From: Phycisphaerae bacterium
GTDB taxonomy: Bacteria > Planctomycetota > Phycisphaerae > Sedimentisphaerales > Anaerobacaceae
DNA: 26,020 nt
Reading direction: 5' to 3'
Assembly: GCA_030667885.1 (NCBI GenBank)
Contig: DAOUVA010000003.1
Coordinates: forward strand, 1 to 26,020
The notes beneath the pieces are model-generated. The model worked only from the letters and a program-made list of their open reading frames with translations. It was not told the origin of the DNA and ran no database searches. The first letter of the stretch is position 1, and each line of letters starts with the position of its first letter. The position numbers and the translations under genes were made by a program. This document shows, piece by piece, positions 17,055 to 25,039 of the stretch.

Positions 17055-17333
17055 CCGATTTGTGGCAAAGGCGAGGTTCTTATTGAGCAGATGAAGAACG
17101 TTGTAATTGTGCCCATTCAGTTGGTAGCCAATCGCCAGGGGAAAAAGTATGCTATGTTGCAACCCCGCAGGATCTAAAAACAGCGTCAGGTACAAACCGG
17201 GTCGTTCAACGACACCTATGTACATATTATCAGCGGTTAGGAAGTCGGGGAACAAGTGCTCTTAATGCCCCCCCTGAAATTGACTGAATTCGGAATAAAA
17301 ACTAAATTGCTATTATGTCTTATTTGGCTTTAG
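17055..17333 (+). pseudogene. Degraded C-terminal fragment of an RND-type efflux adaptor (membrane fusion protein)
   Basis: One plus-strand frame (codons in register with 17061) reads GKGEVLIEQMKNVVIVPIQL, then VANRQGKKYAMLQPRRI, a TAA at 17175-17177, KQRQVQTGSFNDTYVHIISG, a TAG at 17238-17240, and EVGEQVLLMPP. This is the order of the C-terminal part of periplasmic adaptor proteins of RND/ABC exporters (VPIQAV, then REVxxGxxNDxxVEIxSGLxxGExVLLNPP). The frame stays the same across both stops, so the damage is two nonsense changes rather than frameshifts; the second stop lies where Leu is usual. No start or N-terminal domains are recognisable upstream. The frame finally closes at 17331. A minus-strand 73-codon frame over it is an antisense shadow. 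Confidence 0.7.
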
Positions 17334-19551
17334 CTGTTTCTTTGGGCTTTTCCGCCTCTTCCTTTTTACTAAGGCGGTCTGTCCAGCCTTTCAGCCACTT
17401 TTCCCAATTTGGCCTGGCCTCGGAAAGCTTAACGCCGCTCAGTGCCTTTATAACTACGTTGGGATCGGCTCCGGATGGCTTGCTTAAATAATTGCTAATT
17501 GTATCCAGAACAGCATTATTGGGACTCAAATCTTCTTTCACTAAGCATTCTTCAACCAATTTGGCTGCAAGATCTTCTTTTGAACCTCTCAAATAGGCTT
17601 CCAATAATTGCGGCAGGATTTCATCTTTTTCGCTGGCTGTTGGTACTGCTTTATAAAGCATGTTTAAATACTCACCAGCTCGCTCAAACTGGCCTGTTTT
17701 ATAATAAAGCTCAGCCAGTTTCTTTCTAATAGTGGCGAGCATTTCTGTTTCGCCCGAGGCCTTCGCCTCTGCTTTCTTAAGAAAAGCAATTTTCTGATCA
17801 TCGGACAATTTGGTTTTACTTTCAGGCGATGTTAATTTTTCCATCCACTCTTTGAGGGTAGCAGAATCTGATCCGTCGAATATCTTAAGCATCGCCTGCC
17901 AGGCTGGCCCACTTTCGGAGTTGGAACCTATTTTTTCCACAAGCCACGTTAAATCTTCTTTGCCGCCGATTTCTCCGGCAACGCCTATCAGTTTTTTCCT
18001 TAGTATCTCGCTGGGATCATCGAAAAACTTTGCTGCCCTCAATCTTTTAAGAGCACCCGCTTTGTCGATATATATAAGGCCATCCACTGCCGTTTCACGG
18101 ACAAAATCTGTATCATCTTTAAGAGCTTCGACAAATAAAGGCTCAAAAAGTGTTGCGGCTATGGACTTGGCGGCACTGCCTTGTGTGCATAAGCCCGCCA
18201 TTGCGCTGAGCAGCTCTCCACGCAACGCACCGTCAGGCTCCTTTTGTTGGTTATACCTTTTGACAAGCGAATCAAGATATCCTTCGAGCTCATCCTGTTT
18301 TAATCCGTTCGTTTTAAGCAGCTTTTGTAAAACTTCCGCGCCCTTTCGTGCTTTTCCAGCATCCTCTTCAGAAAGGTATTTCGCCGCCAATTCCATTGCC
18401 TGTTTTCTTATTTCCGGTGAAATCTTGACAGGCGTAACCGAAAGAGATCTGGAACATGCTTCCCCCAGCGCATCCAATAATTCTAGTTTGACCTGGTCAT
18501 CAGGCTCGGATTCAAGCTGAGCCAATAACGGTTGGACGGAATCCATTCTTCTCAAAACTAACAAACCGGCAGTCTTGAGCCGAACATCCTTATCCGGATC
18601 TGAAATCAAACTTAACAAAATCGGTTCCAGCACCGCCGGCAATTTCAGCTTCCCGGAAGCGAATTGCCATTTATAAACCTTATCCAGTGCCCACAATTTG
18701 ATTCTTGCTACCGAATTACCCAAATGCTCCTTTAAGAAATTACCTCTGGCCGCATCATCACTGATGCCGTCGTATATCCTGTCCAAAGCCGATAAATATT
18801 TATCCTGCCATGCTTTCACATCTAATCTTAAATTGCCCATCTGAGTTTCTTGCCGAATAAGCCAGTCTCGCAGGAATTCATCCCTACCTTTAGCCTGCAG
18901 CTCTCTGATATTTTGCTCGCGTATCCAGTAGTTTTCGCCAACTGGAATACCCAGAGAACGCAGGGCTTTTTCCGCCTCGGCAGAGACCTGTTTATCTGAG
19001 TCATCAACTAACCTTATAAGGCTGATAGTCGCCCCCATATCAGGTCGACGTTTCAGGGCATTGATGGCATTTATTCTCATTTTGACTGGCTTCGAGTCAT
19101 CTGTTGTTATATCTTCGAGGGATTGACCAATTTTGTCATACCCAAAAATAAGCATTGCCTCTGCGGCCAACTGGGACTCTTCAGCATTCTCGGTGGAAAA
19201 AACGCCAAGCAGCGGCTGGATAAAATCATCCGTGTTCTTGATTTCTTCCTTTGATAGCCTGGCCTTAATAAATGCCTTGCACACAGCAATACGCGCAGGA
19301 CTGTTTTTTGCATCCTTCAGTGAATCAAGAAGAATCTTCCTGGCTGTGGGGTCACTGTGGAACAGCATTACAGTCGCAGCATCTATGGATCCTTTGTCCA
19401 GGGCATCCTTGTTCACTTTCCACTGAGGGTCCAGTTCTTTTGTTGCAGGGGTACCATTAGCGGCTGCAACCGGCGCATCCTTACCAATGCCGGCCTGCTG
19501 GCATCCTATCACCAATATCAATATTATCAGATATAACTTCTTCGCACTCAT
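17320..19551 (-). CDS. HEAT-repeat (and C-terminal TPR-like) lipoprotein of unknown function
   Basis: I do not recognise a named family. From the ATG at 19549-19551 the product has 743 residues and starts with a lipoprotein signal: MSAKKLYLIILILVIG followed by Cys17 (lipobox VIGC), then Gln. The body consists of alpha-helical pairs typical of HEAT repeats (for example VKMRINAINALKRRPDMG, PDKDVRLKTAGLLVLRRMD, DDTDFVRETAVDGLIYID). Near the C-terminus a TPR-like pair is seen (LAELYYKTGQFERAGEYLNM). The tail is Lys/Glu-rich. The frame is open to 19638, but AAGG about 9 nt before 19551 and the signal peptide support the shorter start. It is probably a membrane-anchored scaffold protein. It lies 101 nt downstream of the xerD-like gene in the same direction. 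Confidence 0.85.
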   Translation of the reverse strand: MSAKKLYLIILILVIGCQQAGIGKDAPVAAANGTPATKELDPQWKVNKDALDKGSIDAATVMLFHSDPTARKILLDSLKDAKNSPARIAVCKAFIKARLSKEEIKNTDDFIQPLLGVFSTENAEESQLAAEAMLIFGYDKIGQSLEDITTDDSKPVKMRINAINALKRRPDMGATISLIRLVDDSDKQVSAEAEKALRSLGIPVGENYWIREQNIRELQAKGRDEFLRDWLIRQETQMGNLRLDVKAWQDKYLSALDRIYDGISDDAARGNFLKEHLGNSVARIKLWALDKVYKWQFASGKLKLPAVLEPILLSLISDPDKDVRLKTAGLLVLRRMDSVQPLLAQLESEPDDQVKLELLDALGEACSRSLSVTPVKISPEIRKQAMELAAKYLSEEDAGKARKGAEVLQKLLKTNGLKQDELEGYLDSLVKRYNQQKEPDGALRGELLSAMAGLCTQGSAAKSIAATLFEPLFVEALKDDTDFVRETAVDGLIYIDKAGALKRLRAAKFFDDPSEILRKKLIGVAGEIGGKEDLTWLVEKIGSNSESGPAWQAMLKIFDGSDSATLKEWMEKLTSPESKTKLSDDQKIAFLKKAEAKASGETEMLATIRKKLAELYYKTGQFERAGEYLNMLYKAVPTASEKDEILPQLLEAYLRGSKEDLAAKLVEECLVKEDLSPNNAVLDTISNYLSKPSGADPNVVIKALSGVKLSEARPNWEKWLKGWTDRLSKKEEAEKPKETAKAK

Positions 19552-19652
19552 TCGGATGACCTTGAGGAATCGACTACCCATCAACTTAACTATCATATAA
19601 TAACCTGCACACTGTATCCGAGTCAAATGATAATTCATAATTCAATAATAAA

Positions 19653-20591
19653 TTACGGTCTCGGATGAAATTTTCTGTGAATTTTTCTTAATCTTTCATG
19701 GTCAACGTGTGTATAAATCTGAGTAGTAGCTATGTCAACATGTCCGAGCATCTCCTGTATGCTTCGCAAATCGGCGCCACCTGCCAACATATGCGTTGCG
19801 AAGCAATGTCGTAAAGTATGTACTGTTACTTTTCGAGGCATACCTGCACGAACAGCATATTTTTTAACCAGCCTCCAAATCTCAATACGGCTCATTGGTC
19901 TGCCTGTTCGAGACAGCAGCAGACAATCACCACTGAAAGGCTTGACCAGACTCGGACGAAGCTTAGCCAGATATTCATTTGTTGCAGCAATAGCTACTTT
20001 ACCGATTGGAACCACACGTTCTCTATTGCCTTTGCCAAGACAGCGAAGGTACCCTATATTAAAGTTAAAGTCTGACGTTTTCAGCCCCGCTATCTCGCTT
20101 GCGCGTAAGCCGGTAGCATAAAGCAGTTCAAGCATGGCCTTATCTCGAAAGTAAAAAGGCTCTTCCGGGCAGGGAGTATTCAAAAGTTCGATAACCTGCC
20201 GTTTGCTGCAAATACTCGGCAGCCTTTGCCATACCTTCGGGCTTTCAAGGATTGATGTCAGGTCATCTTCGACAAGACCGGTTAGCTTGCCGAACCGCAG
20301 TAACATTCTTATAGAAACCAGAGAACGCTTAATAGAGCTTTCACTTTTCTGCTCCTGGCTGAGTTTTCTCAGGTAATTCTGGATAAAGACTGGCCCTATG
20401 CTTCTTATTTCGATGACATTATTGGACTTGCAGTATTTCAGAAAGCTCCTCAGGTCACGGCCGTAACCTAAAACCGTATTCTTGGCCAGGCCTGCTTCAA
20501 CAGTCAGATAATTAAGAAAGCTTCTGACGTTTTTGGCCAAAGCAAAAGTCTCGATATCCGCCAACGGTAGGTCTTGTTTGCAAGCCGGCAT
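19653..20591 (-). CDS. xerD: XerD-like tyrosine recombinase
   Basis: Site-specific recombinase of the XerC/XerD type, which resolves chromosome dimers at dif with FtsK in most bacteria. It has an N-terminal SAM-like DNA-binding domain (SFLNYLTVEAGLAKNTVLGY) and a full catalytic set. Counted from the ATG at 20591 these are Arg163 (GLRASEIAGL), Lys187 (GKGNRERVVPI), His258 and Arg261 (HTLRHCFATHML), His284 (MLGHVDIATTQIYTHV) and the nucleophile Tyr293. This start gives 312 residues, near the usual ~300. The frame is open to 20690 with another ATG at 20648, but the extra N-terminal part encodes a heptamer repeat and looks non-coding. No flanking att-like repeats or phage genes are seen, so a housekeeping role is more likely than a mobile element. 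XerC cannot be excluded. Confidence 0.9.
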   Translation of the reverse strand: MPACKQDLPLADIETFALAKNVRSFLNYLTVEAGLAKNTVLGYGRDLRSFLKYCKSNNVIEIRSIGPVFIQNYLRKLSQEQKSESSIKRSLVSIRMLLRFGKLTGLVEDDLTSILESPKVWQRLPSICSKRQVIELLNTPCPEEPFYFRDKAMLELLYATGLRASEIAGLKTSDFNFNIGYLRCLGKGNRERVVPIGKVAIAATNEYLAKLRPSLVKPFSGDCLLLSRTGRPMSRIEIWRLVKKYAVRAGMPRKVTVHTLRHCFATHMLAGGADLRSIQEMLGHVDIATTQIYTHVDHERLRKIHRKFHPRP

Positions 20592-20605
20592 TATCGGCTC
20601 AAATT

Positions 20606-20626
20606 TCGAATCTCGAATCTTGAATT
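20606..20626. repeat. Short heptamer tandem repeat before the xerD-like gene
   Basis: Three heptamers in a row: TCGAATC, TCGAATC and the degenerate TTGAATT. They lie just upstream of the preferred xerD start. Read through on the minus strand they would encode the odd peptide FKIRDSKFE in the longer frame. Confidence 0.55.
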
Positions 20627-20690
20627 TCCTAACAGTTTGTCTTTGCATTAAGGGTCTATCTCTCTGCTCAACGCTCGTACCCCATGGCAC

Positions 20691-20898
20691 AGGCCTTGAA
20701 CGTTGTTAACCATTTGATAATCGCGATTTTCTGCGAATTAAGGATGTTTCACAAACCGCCCTAATATCATCGGCATTAAAACAAGACGACCTTTAGAGGC
20801 AAAGCCCAAAGCAAATAAGCCCGGAAAAGCAAATACGCCGTATCATATCTGAAAAATAGCAAATCAATTGCCCTTTGACTTGATTTCACACTGTTTTT
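20691..20898. other. Divergent intergenic region between xerD-like gene and small secreted ORF
   Basis: About 208 nt that must carry the promoters for the minus-strand xerD-like gene and the plus-strand genes. TTGACT and TTGATT occur at 20875-20885, but no convincing -10 lies at the right distance. I see no gene, repeat or RNA structure in it. Confidence 0.35.
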
Positions 20899-21099
20899 TT
20901 GGCAGTATCTAAACTATATGTTGATTTTGCTGGAGGGCTTTTCAAATTAAAATGCCAACTACTATTTATATGCATTATACTAACAGCAGTTAGCCTGACG
21001 TCCTCTAATGCCGCAATCACAAACCACTCAGGCTTGAAAATCGACCTTGACGGCGATTATAATGTTGATATCGATGACTTTACCATAGTACTGCTATAA
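20899..21099 (+). CDS. Small secreted EF-hand/dockerin-like ORF, start uncertain, possibly a remnant
   Basis: A 66-codon frame. Residues 18-39 look like a signal peptide (KCQLLFICIILTAVSL then SNAA). The end, KIDLDGDYNVDIDDFTIVLL, resembles the calcium-binding repeat of dockerin type I domains (DxDGDxxVDxxDF). The same kind of repeat, more complete, ends the RCC1-like protein further on. The frame has no in-frame ATG: the first codon is TTG. A GGAGGG motif at 20932-20937 precedes an ATG (20952) in another frame, so a one-base change in the A-run around 20949-20953 may have broken the gene. The stop lies 14 nt before the next start. It could be a real mini-protein or the decayed end of a larger secreted protein. 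Confidence 0.45.
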   Translation: MAVSKLYVDFAGGLFKLKCQLLFICIILTAVSLTSSNAAITNHSGLKIDLDGDYNVDIDDFTIVLL

Positions 21100-21113
21100 T
21101 TTAAGGAAACAAC

Positions 21114-22370
21114 ATGAACGATACAAGACTTAATCGACGCGAATTTCTGCAATATACCGCCGGTGGCACTCTGGCACTGGCAGGTTTCCCTCACCTGGCC
21201 GCCGGAGATGCTGAATCAAAATTGCCCCCGGTCCGTGCTATCACCCGCGGGCCGAAGTTCCACTGGTTCAGCTACTACGACAAGCTACAGTTCGACCCAT
21301 CCTGCCGCTACGCCCTCGGCATGGAAGTTGATTTCGAGCACCGCAGCCCAAAACCAGATGACATAATCAAAATCGGGATGGTGGATTTGAAAGATAATGA
21401 CCGCTGGACAGAACTGGGCGAAAGCCGTTCATGGTGCTGGCAGCAGGGCTGTATGCTCCAGTGGCTTCCTGGCTCGAAAAACAAAATCATCTGGAATGAC
21501 CGGCAGCACGACCGTTTCGTCTGCCATATACTCAACGTCTTCACCGGCGAAAAACGAACACTACCATATCTGATTTACACTCTCAGCCCCGATGGCCAAA
21601 CGGCCGTCGCCCCGGATTTCCGCCGCGTTCAGGATATGCGCCCCGGCTATGGCTACGCAGGCCTGCCCGACCCATACACCGATGACCTTGCACCCAAAGA
21701 CACCGGCATTTTCCGCATCGACCTCGAAACCGGCAAACGGAATTTAATAATCTCCCTCGCCGATATCGCCAAGTTCGGCCAAATACCCGGCGATCCAAAA
21801 GATCCCAAGCACTACTTCAATCATCTATTGTTCAATACCGACGGCTCTCGATTCATATTTCTGCATCGCTGGCGCGCAAAGGGCCTGCGCAGCTTCGGCA
21901 CACGAATGCTCACCGCCAAGTCCGACGGCTCGGACGTCCATATCGTGGACAGCTATGGCAAAACCTCTCACTTTATCTGGCGCGACCCGCGACATATCCT
22001 CGCCTGGGCATGGCATCCCTCACACAAAAACGCCTTCTATCTCTACGAGGACGGCACGGACAAGGTAGAAGTCATCGGCAAAGACATTATGCCACAAAAC
22101 GGCCATTGCACATACCTGCCCGGCAACAAGTGGATTCTAAACGACACCTACCCCGACAAACAGCGAAAACAAAACGTCTATCTCTACAACGTTGCATCCG
22201 GCCAAAGAATCCCCATCGGAAGTTTCTACCTGCCGCCAAAATACACAGGCGAATGGCGCTGCGATACCCACCCGCGCTTCAGCCCCGACGGCCAAACCGT
22301 CGTCATAGACTCACCCCACCAGGGCACAGGACGACAAATGCACCTTATCGAAATCAGCAAAATCGTTTGA
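21114..22370 (+). CDS. Tat-exported beta-propeller protein, oligogalacturonate lyase (PL22)-like
   Basis: 418 residues beginning with a twin-arginine signal (RREFLQ at 8-13, hydrophobic stretch, cleavage near AAG at 29-31). The rest has the repeating DG/PDG turns of a beta-propeller. Four His-containing motifs occur in the order known from oligogalacturonate lyase-like propellers: NHLLFNTDGSRFIF (His237), TSHFIWRDP (His286), GHCTYLPGNKWILND (His331) and DTHPRFSPDG (His386). In that family such His residues bind a divalent metal, so a periplasmic uronate-oligomer lyase or related enzyme is possible, but the substrate is not shown. AAGGA lies 7 nt before the ATG. Codon choice is more C-rich at third positions than in the ribosomal genes. 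The alternative is a TolB-like non-enzymatic propeller. Confidence 0.75.
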   Translation: MNDTRLNRREFLQYTAGGTLALAGFPHLAAGDAESKLPPVRAITRGPKFHWFSYYDKLQFDPSCRYALGMEVDFEHRSPKPDDIIKIGMVDLKDNDRWTELGESRSWCWQQGCMLQWLPGSKNKIIWNDRQHDRFVCHILNVFTGEKRTLPYLIYTLSPDGQTAVAPDFRRVQDMRPGYGYAGLPDPYTDDLAPKDTGIFRIDLETGKRNLIISLADIAKFGQIPGDPKDPKHYFNHLLFNTDGSRFIFLHRWRAKGLRSFGTRMLTAKSDGSDVHIVDSYGKTSHFIWRDPRHILAWAWHPSHKNAFYLYEDGTDKVEVIGKDIMPQNGHCTYLPGNKWILNDTYPDKQRKQNVYLYNVASGQRIPIGSFYLPPKYTGEWRCDTHPRFSPDGQTVVIDSPHQGTGRQMHLIEISKIV

Positions 22371-22466
22371 CATTTCGATGTAGATTTGGTAGATTAGAAG
22401 AACGAGAGATATCAATAAGCTTGGCGAATACAGGAATTGGCGATTTTCTGGAATGGGTAGTGTAAG

Positions 22467-23513
22467 ATGAGATATACACCTTTAACCGCGGTATTAATAG
22501 AAGTGCTTGCGGTTGCATTATGTCTTTGTATGCCGCAGTCGGCCTTCGCAGGCTCTATCGTTGCTTGGGGAGATAATAGTTATGGTCAGGCAACTCCTCC
22601 AGACGGCAACGACTTTGTGGCGATAGCTGCTGGAGATGGTCACAGTCTAGCTCTGACATCTGATGGCTCTATCGTCGGCTGGGGCACCAGCCTGTATAGT
22701 AAGCCTCCTGATGGCAATGACTTCGTGGCTATAGCTGCCGGTGGCCGTCAGATTCCAAAGATACGATTCGAAGGTCATAGTCTTGCTCTGAAGTCCGATG
22801 GTTCTATAGTCAAGTGGGGCGCACCAATATATGGATATCCTGATGGCAATGATTTTATAGCAATAGCTGCGGGCGGGGATCACATTCTGGCGTTAAAATC
22901 CGACGGCTCTATCTTCGGCTGGGGCCAAAACGCCGACGGCCAGGCTACACCTCCTGACGGCAGCGATTTTGTGACAATATCCGCTGGCGCTGGTCATAGT
23001 CTTGCTCTGAAATCCGATGGCTCCATCGTTGGATGGGGTTGGAATCATCTTGGTCAGGCTTCACCTCCCAACGGTAACGACTTTGTGGCGATAGACGCAG
23101 GATCGTATCACAGTCTTGCTCTAAAGTCAGATGGCTCTATCGTCGGCTGGGGGGACAACCGTAATGGTCGAGCCACGCCTCCTGACAGCAACGACTTTGT
23201 GGCCATAGCTGCGGGTGGATTACATAGTCTGGCCCTAAAATCAGACGGCTCCATTGTCAGATGGGGCATGAAATTTCAAAGTGAGTACACTCCTCCTACT
23301 GGAAATGACTTTGTGGCGATAGCCGCTGGATATAATCATAGTCTGGCCATCAAGAAGAATTGTCAATATGTTCTTAAAGGTGACCTGAATAATGATTGCA
23401 AGGTAGATTTCTCTGATTTTGCAATTATGGCAGCTAACTGGCTAATCGATTGCGACCTGAATCCAGAATACCCGGCTTGCGTTCCAAAAATAGGAGCAGT
23501 CATACCACCTTGA
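22467..23513 (+). CDS. Secreted RCC1-like seven-repeat propeller with dockerin-like tail
   Basis: 348 residues. Residues 1-28 form a signal peptide ending SAFA. Residues 29-297 contain seven repeats with the pattern GSIVxWGxN, PPDGNDFVAIAAG, HSLALKSD, the standard set for a complete RCC1-type propeller. The unit is about 38 residues, shorter than classical RCC1 blades; repeat 2 has a small insertion near 93-102. Residues 303-340 (KGDLNNDCKVDFSDFAIMA, then NWL, CDLNPEYPACVP) form a dockerin-like calcium-binding tail of the kind common in secreted Planctomycetes proteins. The repeats are also visible at DNA level. The ribosome binding site is weak. The function is unknown; binding rather than catalysis is likely. 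Confidence 0.85.
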   Translation: MRYTPLTAVLIEVLAVALCLCMPQSAFAGSIVAWGDNSYGQATPPDGNDFVAIAAGDGHSLALTSDGSIVGWGTSLYSKPPDGNDFVAIAAGGRQIPKIRFEGHSLALKSDGSIVKWGAPIYGYPDGNDFIAIAAGGDHILALKSDGSIFGWGQNADGQATPPDGSDFVTISAGAGHSLALKSDGSIVGWGWNHLGQASPPNGNDFVAIDAGSYHSLALKSDGSIVGWGDNRNGRATPPDSNDFVAIAAGGLHSLALKSDGSIVRWGMKFQSEYTPPTGNDFVAIAAGYNHSLAIKKNCQYVLKGDLNNDCKVDFSDFAIMAANWLIDCDLNPEYPACVPKIGAVIPP

Positions 23514-23669
23514 ACGTATCAGTTCTTCCGGCGTTCAATCATAGCACGGATACCTGCTAATGGCAGTAAAGCACTGGCGAGATAATGGGCTAACCTGCGC
23601 TTTTCTCCCAATATCCATTCACATACGCCCTATCTTACCAACAAGGCCGAAATTGCAATAACAAAGCAT
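23514..23669. other. Convergent intergenic region
   Basis: 156 nt between the ends of the RCC1-like gene and the Gfo/Idh/MocA gene. A 7-bp inverted repeat, TTGAACG/CGTTCAA (23510-23516 and 23532-23538), overlaps the RCC1 stop, but has no U-tract on either side. No clear terminator or gene is visible. Confidence 0.35.
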
Positions 23670-25001
23670 TTAGATAAGCCTCGTCTTGCCCGGAACAGCA
23701 ACCGGCCTCATTTCCAAATCTCCGAACTCATAAGCCGGTGGATTCAGGTCAAGTTTCGAGGCATTCATTGCCCAGTCAAACTTCATCGCCCTGCCGGTAT
23801 AAGCGCTCATCCTGCCCATAATCGAAGTCAGCGAACTTTCAGCAACGCGCCTGCCTTCATTCAACCGCTTACCCTGACGAATCGCAGCAATCTGGTCCGC
23901 ATGTTGCGTTAAACACGGATCCACCTGGTCCCAGGCATATTCGGTTTTGTTCTGGCCTTCAATCACAACTCTCCCGAAGTCCGTATATGCCCGTCCTTTC
24001 GTACCGATAAACCTCTGGTCGTTACGGTCGCTCATACCATCAATCTGCGAACCCATATATTCTACCCGCACACCGTTCGCATACTCATACTCTACAGAAA
24101 AATGATCAAAAACATTGCCGTATTCCGGTGCTATTCTCACTTCTCTACCACCCATACCAACGCATTGGACAGGAGGTCCACCAAAAGCCCAGTTCATTAC
24201 GTCAAGGTTATGCACATGCATTTCAACAATAAAGTCGCCGCTAAGCCACGTTAAAAACAGCCATCGCCGCAGTTGCCACTCCATATCCGACCAGTCCGGG
24301 TCCCGCTCCTTCTGCCCCCAGTCCAACATTCCACCGCCAAGTCTCACACACTGGCCGCCCACAAGTTCACCTATAGCGCCGTCATGGATGGCCTTCATGC
24401 CTTCCACCAAATGTGATATCCGCCGCATTTGCGTACCGGCTACAATAGTCAGGCCCTTCCTGTCAGCCAGTTCAGCCGACGCGATAACCGAACGAATACC
24501 AACCGGATCCACCGCCGCCGGCTTTTCCATAAAAACGTGCTTACCCCCTTCTATCGCCGCCTTCAGATGACTCGGACGAAAGTGCGGCGGCTCTGTCAGT
24601 ATCACCATGTCCACATCGTCACACGCGATCACCTCCTTATGTGCATCCCAGCCCACAAAGCACCTATCACTCGTTACCTTCACCTTGTTCCTTATATCAT
24701 TTGATTTAGGTGAATTTTCCGAAGGCGCTCGTTTAAGACTTCTCAGGCACCTCTCCATCCGGTCATTGAATAGATCGCCCATCGCCACAAGCTCAACATT
24801 CTCCGACGATCTCAGGCACTTTGTAGCATCATGCGTACCGCGCCCGCCACAGCCAATCAAGCCAATCCGAACCTTGTCGGAACCCGCCGCATACATTCGG
24901 TTTGTCCCCACAGCCAGGCTCGCCGCCCCAAATGCCGCTGAGGTCTTGATAAAGTCTCTGCGAGTCAGCGCCGAGTTATCCTTTATTAATTCGTTTTTCA
25001 T
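23670..25001 (-). CDS. Tat-exported Gfo/Idh/MocA family oxidoreductase
   Basis: 443 residues. The N-terminus is a twin-arginine signal (LTRRDFIKTSAAFGAASLAVG). The Rossmann fold follows (VRIGLIGCGGRG at 45-55) and then the family motif MEKP (158-161). The C-terminal dehydrogenase-fold domain has EMHVHNLDVMNWAFGG with the conserved His and Asp. These enzymes oxidise or reduce sugars and sugar derivatives with a tightly bound NAD(P). AAAGGG precedes the ATG. It lies 38 nt downstream of a paralogue in the same orientation. The substrate cannot be told. Confidence 0.92.
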   Translation of the reverse strand: MKNELIKDNSALTRRDFIKTSAAFGAASLAVGTNRMYAAGSDKVRIGLIGCGGRGTHDATKCLRSSENVELVAMGDLFNDRMERCLRSLKRAPSENSPKSNDIRNKVKVTSDRCFVGWDAHKEVIACDDVDMVILTEPPHFRPSHLKAAIEGGKHVFMEKPAAVDPVGIRSVIASAELADRKGLTIVAGTQMRRISHLVEGMKAIHDGAIGELVGGQCVRLGGGMLDWGQKERDPDWSDMEWQLRRWLFLTWLSGDFIVEMHVHNLDVMNWAFGGPPVQCVGMGGREVRIAPEYGNVFDHFSVEYEYANGVRVEYMGSQIDGMSDRNDQRFIGTKGRAYTDFGRVVIEGQNKTEYAWDQVDPCLTQHADQIAAIRQGKRLNEGRRVAESSLTSIMGRMSAYTGRAMKFDWAMNASKLDLNPPAYEFGDLEMRPVAVPGKTRLI

Positions 25002-25039
25002 AAATTACCCTTTCAACTATCGTTATCAGCTAAATGTTA

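Noticed and set aside
17034..17255. A 73-codon minus-strand reading frame in the intergenic region
   Set aside because: It has no ribosome binding site or family resemblance, while the opposite strand shows clear adaptor-protein similarity with stops; the frame is an antisense shadow of that pseudogene.
19653..20591. Tyrosine recombinase as the integrase of a mobile element
   Set aside because: No flanking direct repeats, tRNA-end duplication, excisionase or phage genes were seen; the protein looks like a housekeeping XerD.
20592..20690. Longer xerD-like protein of 345 residues
   Set aside because: The added part contains a heptamer tandem repeat and no family similarity; XerD proteins are about 300 residues. 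The exact start stays uncertain because no candidate has a strong ribosome binding site.
22550..23350. Regular DNA repeats that might suggest a CRISPR or satellite array
   Set aside because: The periodicity of about 114 nt is in frame and encodes RCC1-like blades; there are no unique spacers.
23510..23538. Inverted repeat TTGAACG/CGTTCAA as terminator of the RCC1-like gene
   Set aside because: Only 7 bp with a 15-nt loop and no U-tract on either strand.
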